48,824 bases of DNA from an uncultured Collinsella sp. (GTDB taxonomy: Bacteria > Actinomycetota > Coriobacteriia > Coriobacteriales > Coriobacteriaceae). The number at the start of each line of letters is the position of its first letter. The first letter of the stretch is position 1. The DNA lies in NCBI GenBank assembly GCA_902493515.1, contig CABUPE010000018.1, forward strand, positions 1 through 48,824, in the 5' to 3' direction. The notes beneath the pieces are model-generated. The model was not told the origin of the DNA. It did no database searches and was given only the letters and a program-made list of their open reading frames with translations. Below are positions 32,903 through 41,108 of the stretch, one piece after another. A program made the position numbers and the translations under genes.

Positions 32903-35677
32903 ATGATTCTCAACGGACCGGGGATTAGCTATACCGAGCCCGATATCGGCGCGGAGTTCGTGCCGCCGATACCGGAGCATCCGCGCGAGGCCATCGTCAA
33001 ACTGTGCGAGCACTGCGCCAACCGTCTGCTGCATCGCGATGAGCTGCTGGGCTACGAGTACTGGTCGTTTGCCGAGGCCGCAACCGACGAGCAGGCCGAA
33101 GTGCTCTGCAAGATGAAGATGCGCCGTCCCTATACGCTGCCCGAGATGGTCAAGCTCACCGGCATGCCCGAAGCCGATATCGAGAAGATGCTCGACGACA
33201 TGAGCTACACGGGTCTGCTCGAGTACAACTGGGAAAACCCCGAGCGCGCCAAGCAGTGGGTGCTGCCCATGCTGGTGCCGGGTTCCGCCGAGTTCCTCAA
33301 CATGCGCGTGAGCCAGCTCGAGGAGCACCCGGTCTATGCCAAGTTCTTTGAGCAGGCGTCCAAGGGACCGCTGTCGAAGGCCACGCCGATGGTGCCGCCC
33401 GGAGGCGCCGGTATCGGCATGCATGTCATTCCGGTCGAGAAGGCTATCGACGCCGCGAGCACCTCGGTACCGATTGAGCATATCGAGCATTGGCTCGACA
33501 AATACGATGGCAAATATGCCGCTAGCACCTGCAGCTGCCGCGCGAGCCGTCGCGTGATGGGTGAGGGCTGCGCCGACGACCCGGCCGATTGGTGCATCGC
33601 CGTGGGCGATATGGCCGACTACGTGGTTGAGACCGATCGTGGCCATTACGTGACCCGCGACGAGGTTTACGACATCCTGCGCCAGGCCGAGGACAACGGC
33701 TTTGTGCACCAGATCACCAATATCGACGGCGAGAACAAGATCTTCGCCATCTGCAACTGCAACGTCAACGTGTGCTACGCCCTGCGCACCTCGCAGCTGT
33801 TCAACACGCCCAACCTGTCGCGCTCGGCCTATGTCGCCAAGGTCGAGAAGGACAAGTGCGTTGCCTGCGGTCGCTGCGTTGAGGTGTGCCCGGCCGGCGC
33901 CGCCAAGCTCGGCCAGAAGCTCTGCAGCAAAAAGGCCGGCGGACAGGTGCCCGAGTATCCGCGCCAGGAGCTGCCCGACGCCACCAAATGGGATCACACC
34001 AAGTGGTCGCCCAACTACCGCAACGACAACCGTATCGAGACGCATGAGTCCGGCACCGCTCCCTGCAAGACGGCCTGCCCCGCGCACGTTGCCGTTCAGG
34101 GCTATTTGAAGCTCGCGGCTCAGGGTCGCTATGACGAGGCCCTAGCACTCATTAAGCGCGAGAACCCGCTGCCCGCTATCTGCGGCCGTGTGTGCAACCG
34201 CCGCTGTGAGGATGCCTGCACCCGCGGCCGTGTGGATGCCGCCGTGGCTATCGACGAGGTCAAGAAGTTCATCGCCCAGCGCGATCTGGATGCCGCGACC
34301 CGCTACGTCCCGCCCGTGGTTACGCCGACGCGCGCTGGCGGCTTTGATCAGAAGATCGCCATCATCGGTGCCGGTCCGGCCGGCCTGTCCTGCGCCTTCT
34401 ATCTGGCCGAGAAGGGCTACAAGCCCGTCGTGTTCGAGAAGAACGAGCGCCCGGGTGGCATGCTCACCTATGGCATTCCCAGCTTTAAGCTGCAGAAGGA
34501 TGTTATCGAGGCCGAGGTCGAGATCATTCGCCTGATGGGTGCCGAGTTCCGCTATGGCGTGGAGGTCGGTCGCGACGTGACGCTCGACGAGCTGCGCGAG
34601 CAGGGCTTTAAGGCCTTCTACGTTGCTATTGGCTGCCAGGGCGGCCGCCTTGCCGGTATTCCGGGTGAGGATGCCGTGGACGTGACCGTGGCCGTCGACT
34701 TTTTGCGCGAGGTCAACAGTGGCAAGATCGACGCGTTGCCCGGCCGCACCATTGTGGTGGGCGGCGGCAACGTGGCTATCGATGTCGCGCGCAACGCCTG
34801 CCGTCTGGGTTCCGAGCACGTTGAGATGTTCTGCCTGGAGAGCGAGGCCCAGATGCCCGCCAGCGAGGAGGAACGTCGCGAGGCCGTTGAGGACGGCGCT
34901 CACATCAGCTGCGGCTGGGGCCCCAAGGAGATTCACCTGGACGAGGCCGGTCGTGTATGCGGTATCACCTTCAAGCGCTGCACGCGTGTCTTTGACGACG
35001 AGGGCCGTTTTGCGCCCGAGTACGACGAGAACGACCTGCGCCGTGTCGATGCCGACCGTGTCGTCATGTCGATTGGCCAGTCCATTGTGTGGGGCGACCT
35101 GCTGGCTGGCTCCAAAGTGGAGCTCGGCCGCGGCCAGGGTGCCCTTGCCGATCCCCAGACCTATCAGACCGCCGAGCCCGACATCTTTGTGGGCGGCGAC
35201 GTTTATACCGGTCCGAGCTTTGCCATCGATGCCATCGCCGCCGGTCACGAGGCCGCCGTGTCCATCCATCGCTTTGTGCAGCCGGGCTCTACGCTCACCA
35301 TCGGCCGCAATCAGCGCCGCTACACCGCGCTCGACCGCGACGACGTTGTGCTCGAGAGTTACGACAACGCGAGCCGCGAGGTTGCGCATGTGGACCGCGA
35401 GCGCGAGAAGGCCGCGCCGTTTAGCGAGTACGTCGAGACCTTTACCGAGGAACAGGTGCGCGCCGAGACCGCTCGCTGCCTGGGCTGCGGCGCCTCGATC
35501 GTCGACCCCAACAAGTGCATCGGCTGCGGCCTGTGCACCACCAAGTGCGCGTTCGACGCCATCCATCTGGATCGCGATCGCCCCGAGTGCTCAACGATGG
35601 TCAAATACGAGCAAAAGCTCCCGAGCCTCGGCAAGTATGCCCTCAAGCGTGCTATCAAGATTAAGTTTGGTCATTAG
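32903..35677 (+). CDS. Multi-domain Fe-S flavoprotein oxidoreductase with GltD-like core
   Basis: A 924-aa protein. The N-terminal ~310 residues are a Cys-containing domain of unknown role (CSCRASRRVMGEGC near 210, ICNCNVNVC near 288). A ferredoxin motif CVACGRCVEVCP follows (about 318), then the GltD-type Fe-S domain (CKTACPAHVAVQGYL and CGRVCNRRCEDAC, about 390-440). The FAD motif IIGAGPAGLSCAFYLAEKG lies at about 486, the NAD(P) motif VVGGGNVAIDVARN at about 617, and a C-terminal pair CLGCGA/CIGCGLCTTKCA at about 860-885. It probably shuttles electrons between NAD(P)H and ferredoxin-like partners. AAGGGA precedes ATG 32903. Confidence 0.88.
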   Translation: MILNGPGISYTEPDIGAEFVPPIPEHPREAIVKLCEHCANRLLHRDELLGYEYWSFAEAATDEQAEVLCKMKMRRPYTLPEMVKLTGMPEADIEKMLDDMSYTGLLEYNWENPERAKQWVLPMLVPGSAEFLNMRVSQLEEHPVYAKFFEQASKGPLSKATPMVPPGGAGIGMHVIPVEKAIDAASTSVPIEHIEHWLDKYDGKYAASTCSCRASRRVMGEGCADDPADWCIAVGDMADYVVETDRGHYVTRDEVYDILRQAEDNGFVHQITNIDGENKIFAICNCNVNVCYALRTSQLFNTPNLSRSAYVAKVEKDKCVACGRCVEVCPAGAAKLGQKLCSKKAGGQVPEYPRQELPDATKWDHTKWSPNYRNDNRIETHESGTAPCKTACPAHVAVQGYLKLAAQGRYDEALALIKRENPLPAICGRVCNRRCEDACTRGRVDAAVAIDEVKKFIAQRDLDAATRYVPPVVTPTRAGGFDQKIAIIGAGPAGLSCAFYLAEKGYKPVVFEKNERPGGMLTYGIPSFKLQKDVIEAEVEIIRLMGAEFRYGVEVGRDVTLDELREQGFKAFYVAIGCQGGRLAGIPGEDAVDVTVAVDFLREVNSGKIDALPGRTIVVGGGNVAIDVARNACRLGSEHVEMFCLESEAQMPASEEERREAVEDGAHISCGWGPKEIHLDEAGRVCGITFKRCTRVFDDEGRFAPEYDENDLRRVDADRVVMSIGQSIVWGDLLAGSKVELGRGQGALADPQTYQTAEPDIFVGGDVYTGPSFAIDAIAAGHEAAVSIHRFVQPGSTLTIGRNQRRYTALDRDDVVLESYDNASREVAHVDREREKAAPFSEYVETFTEEQVRAETARCLGCGASIVDPNKCIGCGLCTTKCAFDAIHLDRDRPECSTMVKYEQKLPSLGKYALKRAIKIKFGH

Positions 35678-35680
35678 GTT

Positions 35681-35811
35681 CCGCCGTTCTAACGAACGGC
35701 GGCACTGCCGACGCTGCGCGGCGCCCAGGCACCCCATCTTGCCCCTCAACTTCGGCGCCGCGGGCAAAAGCCCAGCGGACGCCTTGTTTCGGGGCAACCT
35801 GGGGCACCTGG
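35681..35811. repeat. Two inverted repeats after the oxidoreductase gene
   Basis: First, CCGCCGTTC-TAAC-GAACGGCGG (35681-35702), which starts four bases after the stop and copies the hairpin after hspR. Second, 21-base arms 35725-35745 and 35791-35811 (left arm CCAGGCACCCCA then TTGCCCC) that match except at four positions. The gap to hypA is otherwise empty. Confidence 0.65.
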
Positions 35812-35870
35812 ATCGCCGCTCGCTGACGTTTGGCTGACATCGCATCAACCATTGTTGAAAGGTATTCGCC

Positions 35871-36299
35871 TTGCATGAATTGGGAATCGTCTATCACATC
35901 ATTCGCGATGTCGAGAATGTGGCGCGCGCTCATGGCGTGCGTCACGTTTCGAGCGTGACGTTGCTACTGGGCGAGGTCTCGGGCGTCGTTCCCGACTTGC
36001 TGCTCGACGCTTGGCGCTGGGCAGCAGTAAAAAAGCCTATCACTGAGGGCGCGGAGCTTATCGTGGAGCCCGTCGAGGCCGTGACACATTGCGAGGCGTG
36101 CGGCTGCGACTACGCGACGGTCGAGCACGGCAAGACCTGTCCCCAGTGCGGTAGCGGCGAGACCTATTTGCTGCAGGGTCAAGAGGTAATGATCAAACAG
36201 ATCGAGACCCCCGACGAGGACCCGGCAGACGCTGCTCCTGACGGCCTCTCCGACGCCCCCGATGCCGTCGACGCCGCCAACCCTCTCCATATCGCCTAA
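35871..36299 (+). CDS. hypA: HypA, nickel chaperone for hydrogenase, TTG start
   Basis: A 142-aa HypA/HybF. The N-terminal MHELGI places the nickel-binding His at position 2, so the TTG at 35871 must be the initiator: the next residue is the essential His and no ATG fits. AAAGG lies 8-9 bases upstream. The zinc motif CEACGCDY with CPQCGS is intact. The last 30 residues are an acidic extension not typical of the family. It lies more than 29 kb from hypCDEF, and hypB is not in the window. Confidence 0.95.
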   Translation: MHELGIVYHIIRDVENVARAHGVRHVSSVTLLLGEVSGVVPDLLLDAWRWAAVKKPITEGAELIVEPVEAVTHCEACGCDYATVEHGKTCPQCGSGETYLLQGQEVMIKQIETPDEDPADAAPDGLSDAPDAVDAANPLHIA

Positions 36300-36636
36300 C
36301 ATCCAATGACTACATGGGCTAGAGTTCTAAACATATTTGCTTCGGTTAGTCAAGTCATGTCTGTTTAAACAAAATGGTGGCACGCAGACGCATTGGGATC
36401 CACCTAAAAGAGGTCTTAACGAACAGCGCACCTTTATATGTCTTTGAAAGCAATCAGCAAATCACGTTTTAGCAGGCAATAAGCTGTAAACCGGCAACGT
36501 AATCAATTTGTAACAAACTTAGACGTTTAAACAAATAATCCAACCTTTTGCGAATTTAGCTATAATTCCACAAACCAAACAGGTATACTTCCTTCATGTC
36601 GTGTAGGAAATACGTAGACAAAAAGGAGGTTATGTG
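36300..36636 (+). promoter_or_regulatory. AT-rich promoter region of the PTS operon
   Basis: This 337-bp gap is markedly AT-rich. TATAAT is at 36561-36566, about 70 bases before the start, without a clear -35. The palindromic GTTTAAACA occurs at 36363-36371 and 36525-36533 and may be a regulator site. No gene is seen. Confidence 0.5.
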
Positions 36637-37626
36637 ATGGTAAGTATTGTTCTTGCTAGCCACGGGGACTTGGCAGCTGGAATCAAGCAGACGGGCTCGA
36701 TGGTCTTTGGCGATCAGCCGTCTGTTGCCGTGGTCTCGCTCGAGCCGAGCATGGGCCCCGACGACTTCCGTGCCAAGGTCGAGGAAGCAATCGCTTCCTT
36801 CGAGGACCAGGAGCAGGTGCTCTTCCTCGTTGATCTGTGGGGCGGCACGCCGTTCAACCAGATCAGCGGGCTCATCGAGGGCCATGATTCCTGGGCTATC
36901 GTCACCGGTGTCAACCTGCCGATGCTCATCGAGGCATATTCGCAGCGCTTTGACGCAAAGAACACTGCACATGCGATCGCAAAACATCTCGTGACTGAGG
37001 CTAAGGCTGGCGTGCGTGTCAAGCCCGAGTCTCTGGAGCCCGAGGAGAAGAAGCCGGCTGCGGCCGCCGCTGCTCCTGCAGGCGCCATCCCTCCGGGAAC
37101 GGTCATCGGCGATGGGCACATCAAGATCGCCCACGTCCGTATCGACACCCGTCTGCTTCATGGTCAGGTGGCCACCACGTGGACCAAGCAGATCAACCCC
37201 AACCGCATCATCGTGGTTTCCGACGGCGTTGCTCACGACGAGCTCCGCAAGACCATGATCGAGCAGGCTGCCCCTCCGGGAGTCCATGCCAACGTCGTGC
37301 CCATCAAGAAGATGGCCGAGGTCGTCAAGGACACGCGCTTTGGTGACACCAAGGCCATGCTGCTCTTTGAGAACCCGCAGGATCTGCTCAAGGCCATCGA
37401 GGCCGGTGTCGACATCAAGGAAGTCAACATCGGTTCCATGGCTCACTCCAAGGGCAAGGTCGTCGTCACCAACGCCGTCGCTATGGGCGATGATGACGTT
37501 AAGACTCTCGAGGCCCTCAAGGCCAAGGGCGTCAAGTTCGAGGTCCGCAAGGTTCCTTCGGATTCCTCCGAGGATCTCGACGCCATGTTGAAGAAAGCTA
37601 AGGCCGAACTGGCCGCTCAAGCATAG
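36637..37626 (+). CDS. Mannose-family PTS fused IIA-IIB component
   Basis: A 329-aa cytoplasmic phosphotransfer protein. The IIA domain (1-135) has its active His in VLASHGDLA. An Ala/Pro linker (about 135-160) leads to IIB (165-329) with its active His in RIDTRLLHGQVATTW. It passes phosphate from HPr to the sugar imported by IIC/IID. AAGGAGG is seven bases before ATG 36637; an adjoining GTG at 36634 is too close. First gene of the operon. Confidence 0.95.
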   Translation: MVSIVLASHGDLAAGIKQTGSMVFGDQPSVAVVSLEPSMGPDDFRAKVEEAIASFEDQEQVLFLVDLWGGTPFNQISGLIEGHDSWAIVTGVNLPMLIEAYSQRFDAKNTAHAIAKHLVTEAKAGVRVKPESLEPEEKKPAAAAAAPAGAIPPGTVIGDGHIKIAHVRIDTRLLHGQVATTWTKQINPNRIIVVSDGVAHDELRKTMIEQAAPPGVHANVVPIKKMAEVVKDTRFGDTKAMLLFENPQDLLKAIEAGVDIKEVNIGSMAHSKGKVVVTNAVAMGDDDVKTLEALKAKGVKFEVRKVPSDSSEDLDAMLKKAKAELAAQA

Positions 37627-37644
37627 TAAAGGAGGGTCCGATAC

Positions 37645-38463
37645 ATGTCTGCAATCACTATTCTGCTTGTTGCGATTGTCGCGTTGCTTGCCGGTATGGA
37701 AGGCATTCTGGATGAGTTCCAGTTCCATCAGCCGCTCGTGGCATGCACGCTTATCGGTCTCGTAACCGGTCATCTTCAGGAGGGCATCCTCCTGGGCGGT
37801 TCGCTCCAGATGATGGCCCTTGGCTGGGCTAACGTCGGCGCCGCCGTCGCGCCTGACGCCGCTCTGGCCTCGGTCGCCTCTTCGATCATCATGGTGCTCG
37901 CCCTCAACGGCGGCGCCACTGATTCGGCCAAGGCCGTTACCGCCGCTATCGCCGTCGCCGTCCCGCTGTCGGTCGCTGGTCTGTTCCTGACCATGATCTG
38001 CCGTACCCTGGCTACCGCTATCGCTCACGCCATGGACGGTTGCGCCGAGAAGGGCGACTTCGCCGGCATCGAGCGTTGGCAGTACATTGCCATCCTTATG
38101 CAGGGCCTTCGTATCGCCATCCCGGCAGTGCTTCTGTGCATCATCCCGGCCGAGGCAGTTACCAACGCGCTTAACGCTATGCCCGACTGGCTGTCCGGCG
38201 GCATGGCTGTCGGCGGCGGCATGGTCGCTTCCGTCGGTTACGCCATGGTCATTAACATGATGGCCACCAAGGAGACCTGGCCGTTCTTCATCCTCGGCTT
38301 TGTCCTTGCTGCCATCCCTCAGCTCACGCTGATCGCCCTTGGCCTCATCGGCATCTCCCTTGCCCTCATCTACCTTGGCCTTAAGGATCTGGCCAAGCAG
38401 GGTGGCGGCATGGGCGGTGGCTCCGGCGACCCGCTCGGCGATATTCTGAACGATTACGAGTAG
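37645..38463 (+). CDS. Mannose-family PTS IIC membrane component
   Basis: A 272-aa polytopic membrane protein of the ManY/IIC-Man family, with GMEGILDEFQFHQPLVACTLIGLVTGH at the N-terminus and about eight hydrophobic segments. Together with IID it forms the sugar channel. AAAGGAGG precedes the ATG, 18 bases after the IIAB stop. The Gly-rich tail (QGGGMGGGSGD) is cytoplasmic. Confidence 0.96.
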   Translation: MSAITILLVAIVALLAGMEGILDEFQFHQPLVACTLIGLVTGHLQEGILLGGSLQMMALGWANVGAAVAPDAALASVASSIIMVLALNGGATDSAKAVTAAIAVAVPLSVAGLFLTMICRTLATAIAHAMDGCAEKGDFAGIERWQYIAILMQGLRIAIPAVLLCIIPAEAVTNALNAMPDWLSGGMAVGGGMVASVGYAMVINMMATKETWPFFILGFVLAAIPQLTLIALGLIGISLALIYLGLKDLAKQGGGMGGGSGDPLGDILNDYE

Positions 38464-38479
38464 GAGGGGAGTGATACAT

Positions 38480-39400
38480 ATGGCAGAGAACAAGATTCAG
38501 CTCACCAAGGCTGACCGCAAGAAGGTTTGCTTCCGTCATCAGTTCCTTCAGGGCTCGTGGAACTACGAGCGTATGCAGAACGGCGGCTGGTGCTTCGCAA
38601 TGATCCCTGCGATCAAGAAGCTCTACACCAGCAAGGATGACCAGATTGCCGCTCTTAAGCGCCACCTGGAGTTCTATAACACCCACCCCTATGTTTCCGC
38701 CCCCGTCATTGGCGTTACCCTCGCCCTCGAGGAGGAGCGCGCCAACGGTGCTCCGATCGACGACGTCGCCATCCAGGGCGTCAAGGTCGGTATGATGGGC
38801 CCGCTCGCCGGCGTCGGCGACCCTGCCTTCTGGTTCACCCTTCGCCCGATTCTGGGCGCTCTGGGCGCTTCCATGGCCCTGTCCGGCAGCATCGCCGGTC
38901 CGCTGCTGTTCTTCTTCGCGTGGAACATCATCCGTTACGCCTTCCTGTGGTACACGCAGGAGTTTGGCTACAAGGTCGGCTCCTCCATCGCCAAGGACCT
39001 CTCCGGCGGTCTGATGGGCAAGGTCACCGAGGGTGCTTCCATCCTGGGTATGTTCATCATCGGCGCCCTGGTCGAGCGCTGGGTGTCCATCTCCTTCACC
39101 CCGGTCGTCTCCAAGGTCACGCAGTCTGCTGGCGCCTTTATCGACTGGGCTAGCCTGCCCTCCGGCTCCGAGGGCGTCAAGGAAGCGCTGACGATGTACA
39201 ACTCCATCGGTGCTACCGCCCTTGATCAGATGAAGGTCACCACGCTTCAGGCTAACCTCGATCAGCTCATCCCCGGCCTTGCCGCTGTGTGCCTGACCCT
39301 GCTGGTCTGCAAGCTCCTCAAGAAGAAGGTCAGCCCGATCGTCATCATCCTGGCTCTCTTCGCCGTCGGCATCATCGGTCGCGTCTGCGGCTTCATGTAA
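38480..39400 (+). CDS. Mannose-family PTS IID membrane component
   Basis: A 306-aa ManZ/IID protein. Typical segments are SWNYERMQNGGWCFAMIPAIKKLY and GVKVGMMGPLAGVGDPAFWFTLRPI, with membrane helices in the second half. ATG 38480 follows GGAGGGGAG by about nine bases; a GTG at 38471 lies within that site and is less likely. Completes the permease. Confidence 0.96.
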   Translation: MAENKIQLTKADRKKVCFRHQFLQGSWNYERMQNGGWCFAMIPAIKKLYTSKDDQIAALKRHLEFYNTHPYVSAPVIGVTLALEEERANGAPIDDVAIQGVKVGMMGPLAGVGDPAFWFTLRPILGALGASMALSGSIAGPLLFFFAWNIIRYAFLWYTQEFGYKVGSSIAKDLSGGLMGKVTEGASILGMFIIGALVERWVSISFTPVVSKVTQSAGAFIDWASLPSGSEGVKEALTMYNSIGATALDQMKVTTLQANLDQLIPGLAAVCLTLLVCKLLKKKVSPIVIILALFAVGIIGRVCGFM

Positions 39401-39456
39401 GCACGCTTCGGCTTAAGACCGAGAGTTGCTAGGCAAGGGCTTTTGAGCCATTGAAA

Positions 39457-39502
39457 CGGACCGCACCCGGTGGGTACACTGGATGCGGTCCGATTGTTTT
39501 TT
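39457..39502 (+). terminator. Terminator or attenuator between the PTS genes and the DUF956 gene
   Basis: CGGACCGCA pairs with TGCGGTCCG around an 18-base loop, then ATTGTTTTTT. It lies directly before the ribosome site of the next gene, so readthrough would be limiting for that gene. Confidence 0.85.
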
Positions 39503-39521
39503 ATTGGAGGGCGAGGCGCGT

Positions 39522-39920
39522 ATGGCGCAATCTCAGAACAGCACGGTCGATCTGGCAACGCCGGCAACCTGCCTGATGGGGCTTACTAGTCACGGTAACG
39601 TAATGGTGGGCAATAAGGCGTTTGAGTACTATAACGAGCGCAATCCCGAGGATTATATTCAAATCCCGTGGGACGAGGTCGACTATATTGCCGCCGAGGT
39701 CTTGCGCGGCACCAAGAAGATTACGCGTTTTGCCATCTTCACCAAGGACAACGGTCACTTTACGTTTTCGACGCGCGACGACAAAGAGACGCTGCGCGCT
39801 GTGCGCAAGTACGTGGACGAGGATAGACTCGTGCGTTCGCCCGACTTTATCGACGTAACGACCAAGGGCGCCAAGAGCATCCCCTCCGTTATCAAAAACC
39901 TCTTCCACAAAGGCAACTAG
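39522..39920 (+). CDS. manO: DUF956 family protein (ManO-like) linked to the mannose PTS
   Basis: A 132-aa protein of the DUF956 family that accompanies mannose-type PTS operons, where it is called ManO. Typical parts: GLTSHGNVMVGNKAFEYYN, IQIPWDEVDYI, and FTFSTRDDKETLRAVRKYV. Cytoplasmic, probably modulates the PTS. The ATG at 39522 follows GGAGGGCGAGG; an upstream ATG at 39483 overlaps the terminator stem. Function is known only by association. Confidence 0.85.
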   Translation: MAQSQNSTVDLATPATCLMGLTSHGNVMVGNKAFEYYNERNPEDYIQIPWDEVDYIAAEVLRGTKKITRFAIFTKDNGHFTFSTRDDKETLRAVRKYVDEDRLVRSPDFIDVTTKGAKSIPSVIKNLFHKGN

Positions 39921-39938
39921 TCGTCTGCGATAGATGGC

Positions 39939-40109
39939 GGAAAATGCATCCCGGAATTCGTTCTCATTCCGGGATGCATTTTCCTTTTGAGCGCCAGTTG
40001 GGAAAGCTTGTCCCATTTTTTAGCCGAATACCGGGATGGAATTTCCCTTACATGTGGTTAGAGGAAACCCCATCCCATTATTTTGCGTTATTCTGGGTTA
40101 TAATTTTCC
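39939..40109. repeat. Triple palindrome array (62-bp period), locus 3
   Basis: GGAAA starts at 39939, 40001 and 40063, exactly 62 bp apart. Unit 1 is perfect with extended arms (GGAAAATGCATCCCGGAAT). Units 2 and 3 have drifted to AT-rich arms and unit 3 has one extra base. It begins 18 bases after the DUF956 stop. Confidence 0.85.
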
Positions 40110-40117
40110 GTTATTGA

Positions 40118-40153
40118 GAAGGCTCTACGGCGATAATTCGCTGCAGAGCCTTC
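40118..40153. terminator. Hairpin before tRNA-Arg
   Basis: GAAGGCTCT and AGAGCCTTC are perfect 9-bp arms around an 18-base loop. Probably separates the PTS transcript from the tRNA gene; the U-tract is weak. Confidence 0.45.
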
Positions 40154-40212
40154 TTGATGAGTGGCCATGCGCTACATGGCCAAGGGGCAAATCTGCTACA
40201 CTAGTACAACAT

Positions 40213-40288
40213 GCCTCCGTAGCTCAGGGGATAGAGCACCGCTCTCCTAAAGCGGGTGTCGACGGTTCGAATCCGCCCGGGGGCACCA
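40213..40288 (+). tRNA. tRNA-Arg (anticodon CCT)
   Basis: A 76-nt gene with encoded CCA. The acceptor GCCTCCG pairs with CGGGGGC. The anticodon loop CTCCTAA sits between CCGCT and AGCGG, with anticodon CCT at 40246-40248, reading AGG. The T loop TTCGAAT is normal, but the T stem GACGG/CCGCC contains an A-C mismatch. An extended -10 TGC-TACACT lies at 40197-40202. Foreign-looking DNA begins right after it, so it is a likely integration site. Confidence 0.95.
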
Positions 40289-40297
40289 GGAAAATCG

Positions 40298-40328
40298 CAG
40301 GTCAGGAGTTATTTTTGCTTCTGACCTG
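40298..40328 (+). terminator. Hairpin after tRNA-Arg
   Basis: CAGGTCAG and CTGACCTG are perfect 8-bp arms, followed after a few bases by GGTTTTTG. Likely the tRNA terminator. Confidence 0.55.
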
Positions 40329-40369
40329 TTCTGGTTTTTGGGCTAAGAACTGCTTATGTTTGTAAATCT

Positions 40370-40637
40370 GGTAAGTAAATTATTTAACTTACCGAGTTTT
40401 CCACTGAAAACAGGAAATCACCATTTTGGGGATAAAAAGTTTTCAACAGCCGTTAGTCGGTTCCATTTTGGTGAAGCGCTTCCTCATTTTGGGTAAAAAA
40501 TATCACCATTTTGATGATTCGACTGCTTTGAGTTTTTGATAAAAACGCCTGTTCAGAAGCTTGTGCTGTACCCATTTTGGTGAGACCAATTAATAGAGAA
40601 ATATACTATAAAGAAATAGGGACGGCGATGCCGTCCC
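40370..40637. repeat. Iteron-like array beside the tRNA, with flanking hairpins
   Basis: Five copies of a 15-bp dyad with consensus TCACC-ATTTT-GGTGA. CCATTTTGG cores begin at 40421, 40463, 40484 (TCATTTTGG), 40506 and 40572; offsets are 42, 21, 22 and 66, all near multiples of 21-22. An inverted repeat GGTAAGTAAAT/ATTTAACTTACC precedes it (40370-40393), and GGGACGGC-GAT-GCCGTCCC (40619-40637) ends it. AT-rich. There is no gene between 40289 and 40735. Confidence 0.7.
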
Positions 40638-40735
40638 CTTCGCTCGCAAAGCTCGCTGCGCGGTCACGTGCCGTGACCTTGCCGCCGGCTACGCCGTCGA
40701 TTGATATGCTCACTGCGTTCGCTGATGATGATGGA

Positions 40736-40984
40736 CTAATTCGTTTTATCGCTGACACCAGTCATAAGTGCAGCAATTGATATGTTGAATCCATTGGCAA
40801 TTTTAGAGAGGTTAGAAAGACTGACATTTCTTCTCCCGACTTCTATCGAGGCATAGTAAGACCTGTCCATGTCAATGCGGTTCGCAAATTGCTCTTGTGA
40901 GTAACCAGACTCTGATCTGAGTTCTTTGCACCGTAGACCAAAGGATTGTTGTAGCGGCGAGATATACATGACAAAAAGAGTCAT
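40736..40984 (-). CDS. XRE-family repressor
   Basis: An 82-aa HTH protein of the Cro/C1 type. The HTH covers about residues 15-70 (LRCKELRSESGYSQEQFANRI and SYYASIEVGRRNVSLSNLSKIANG). The ATG at 40984 has no ribosome site. A -35 TTGTTG, 17-bp spacer and TAAATA lie so close that the mRNA would start at or near the ATG, suggesting leaderless translation. It overlaps its own operator. Probably controls genes of the mobile element. Confidence 0.85.
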   Translation of the reverse strand: MTLFVMYISPLQQSFGLRCKELRSESGYSQEQFANRIDMDRSYYASIEVGRRNVSLSNLSKIANGFNISIAALMTGVSDKTN

Positions 40985-41025
40985 GGATTGTTGTATTTAT
41001 GCCAACGGACTATATACAACAATCC
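40985..41025. promoter_or_regulatory. Operator and promoter of the XRE repressor
   Basis: GGATTGTTGTAT (40985-40996) and ATACAACAATCC (41014-41025) are perfect 12-bp inverted arms 17 bp apart. The minus-strand -35 and -10 lie within them. Fits autoregulation and possible control of the divergent adhesin gene at 41109. Confidence 0.75.
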
Positions 41026-41108
41026 CAGTTAAGGCGCATAATCATCTCTATTGGAAAGCACTCTGATGCCCAGTCGGATAGGGCACGGAAAAGGAATGGA
41101 ACCGCACA

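Noticed and set aside
36374..36400. Sigma-54 promoter (TGGCAC...GC) before the mannose PTS, as known from LevR-type systems
   Set aside because: TGGCAC is present but the GG-GC distance is nine, not ten, and no LevR-like activator gene is nearby.
40577..40780. 67-codon plus-strand frame after the iteron-like array
   Set aside because: It starts inside the last repeat, crosses a hairpin and overlaps the XRE gene antisense. No ribosome site.
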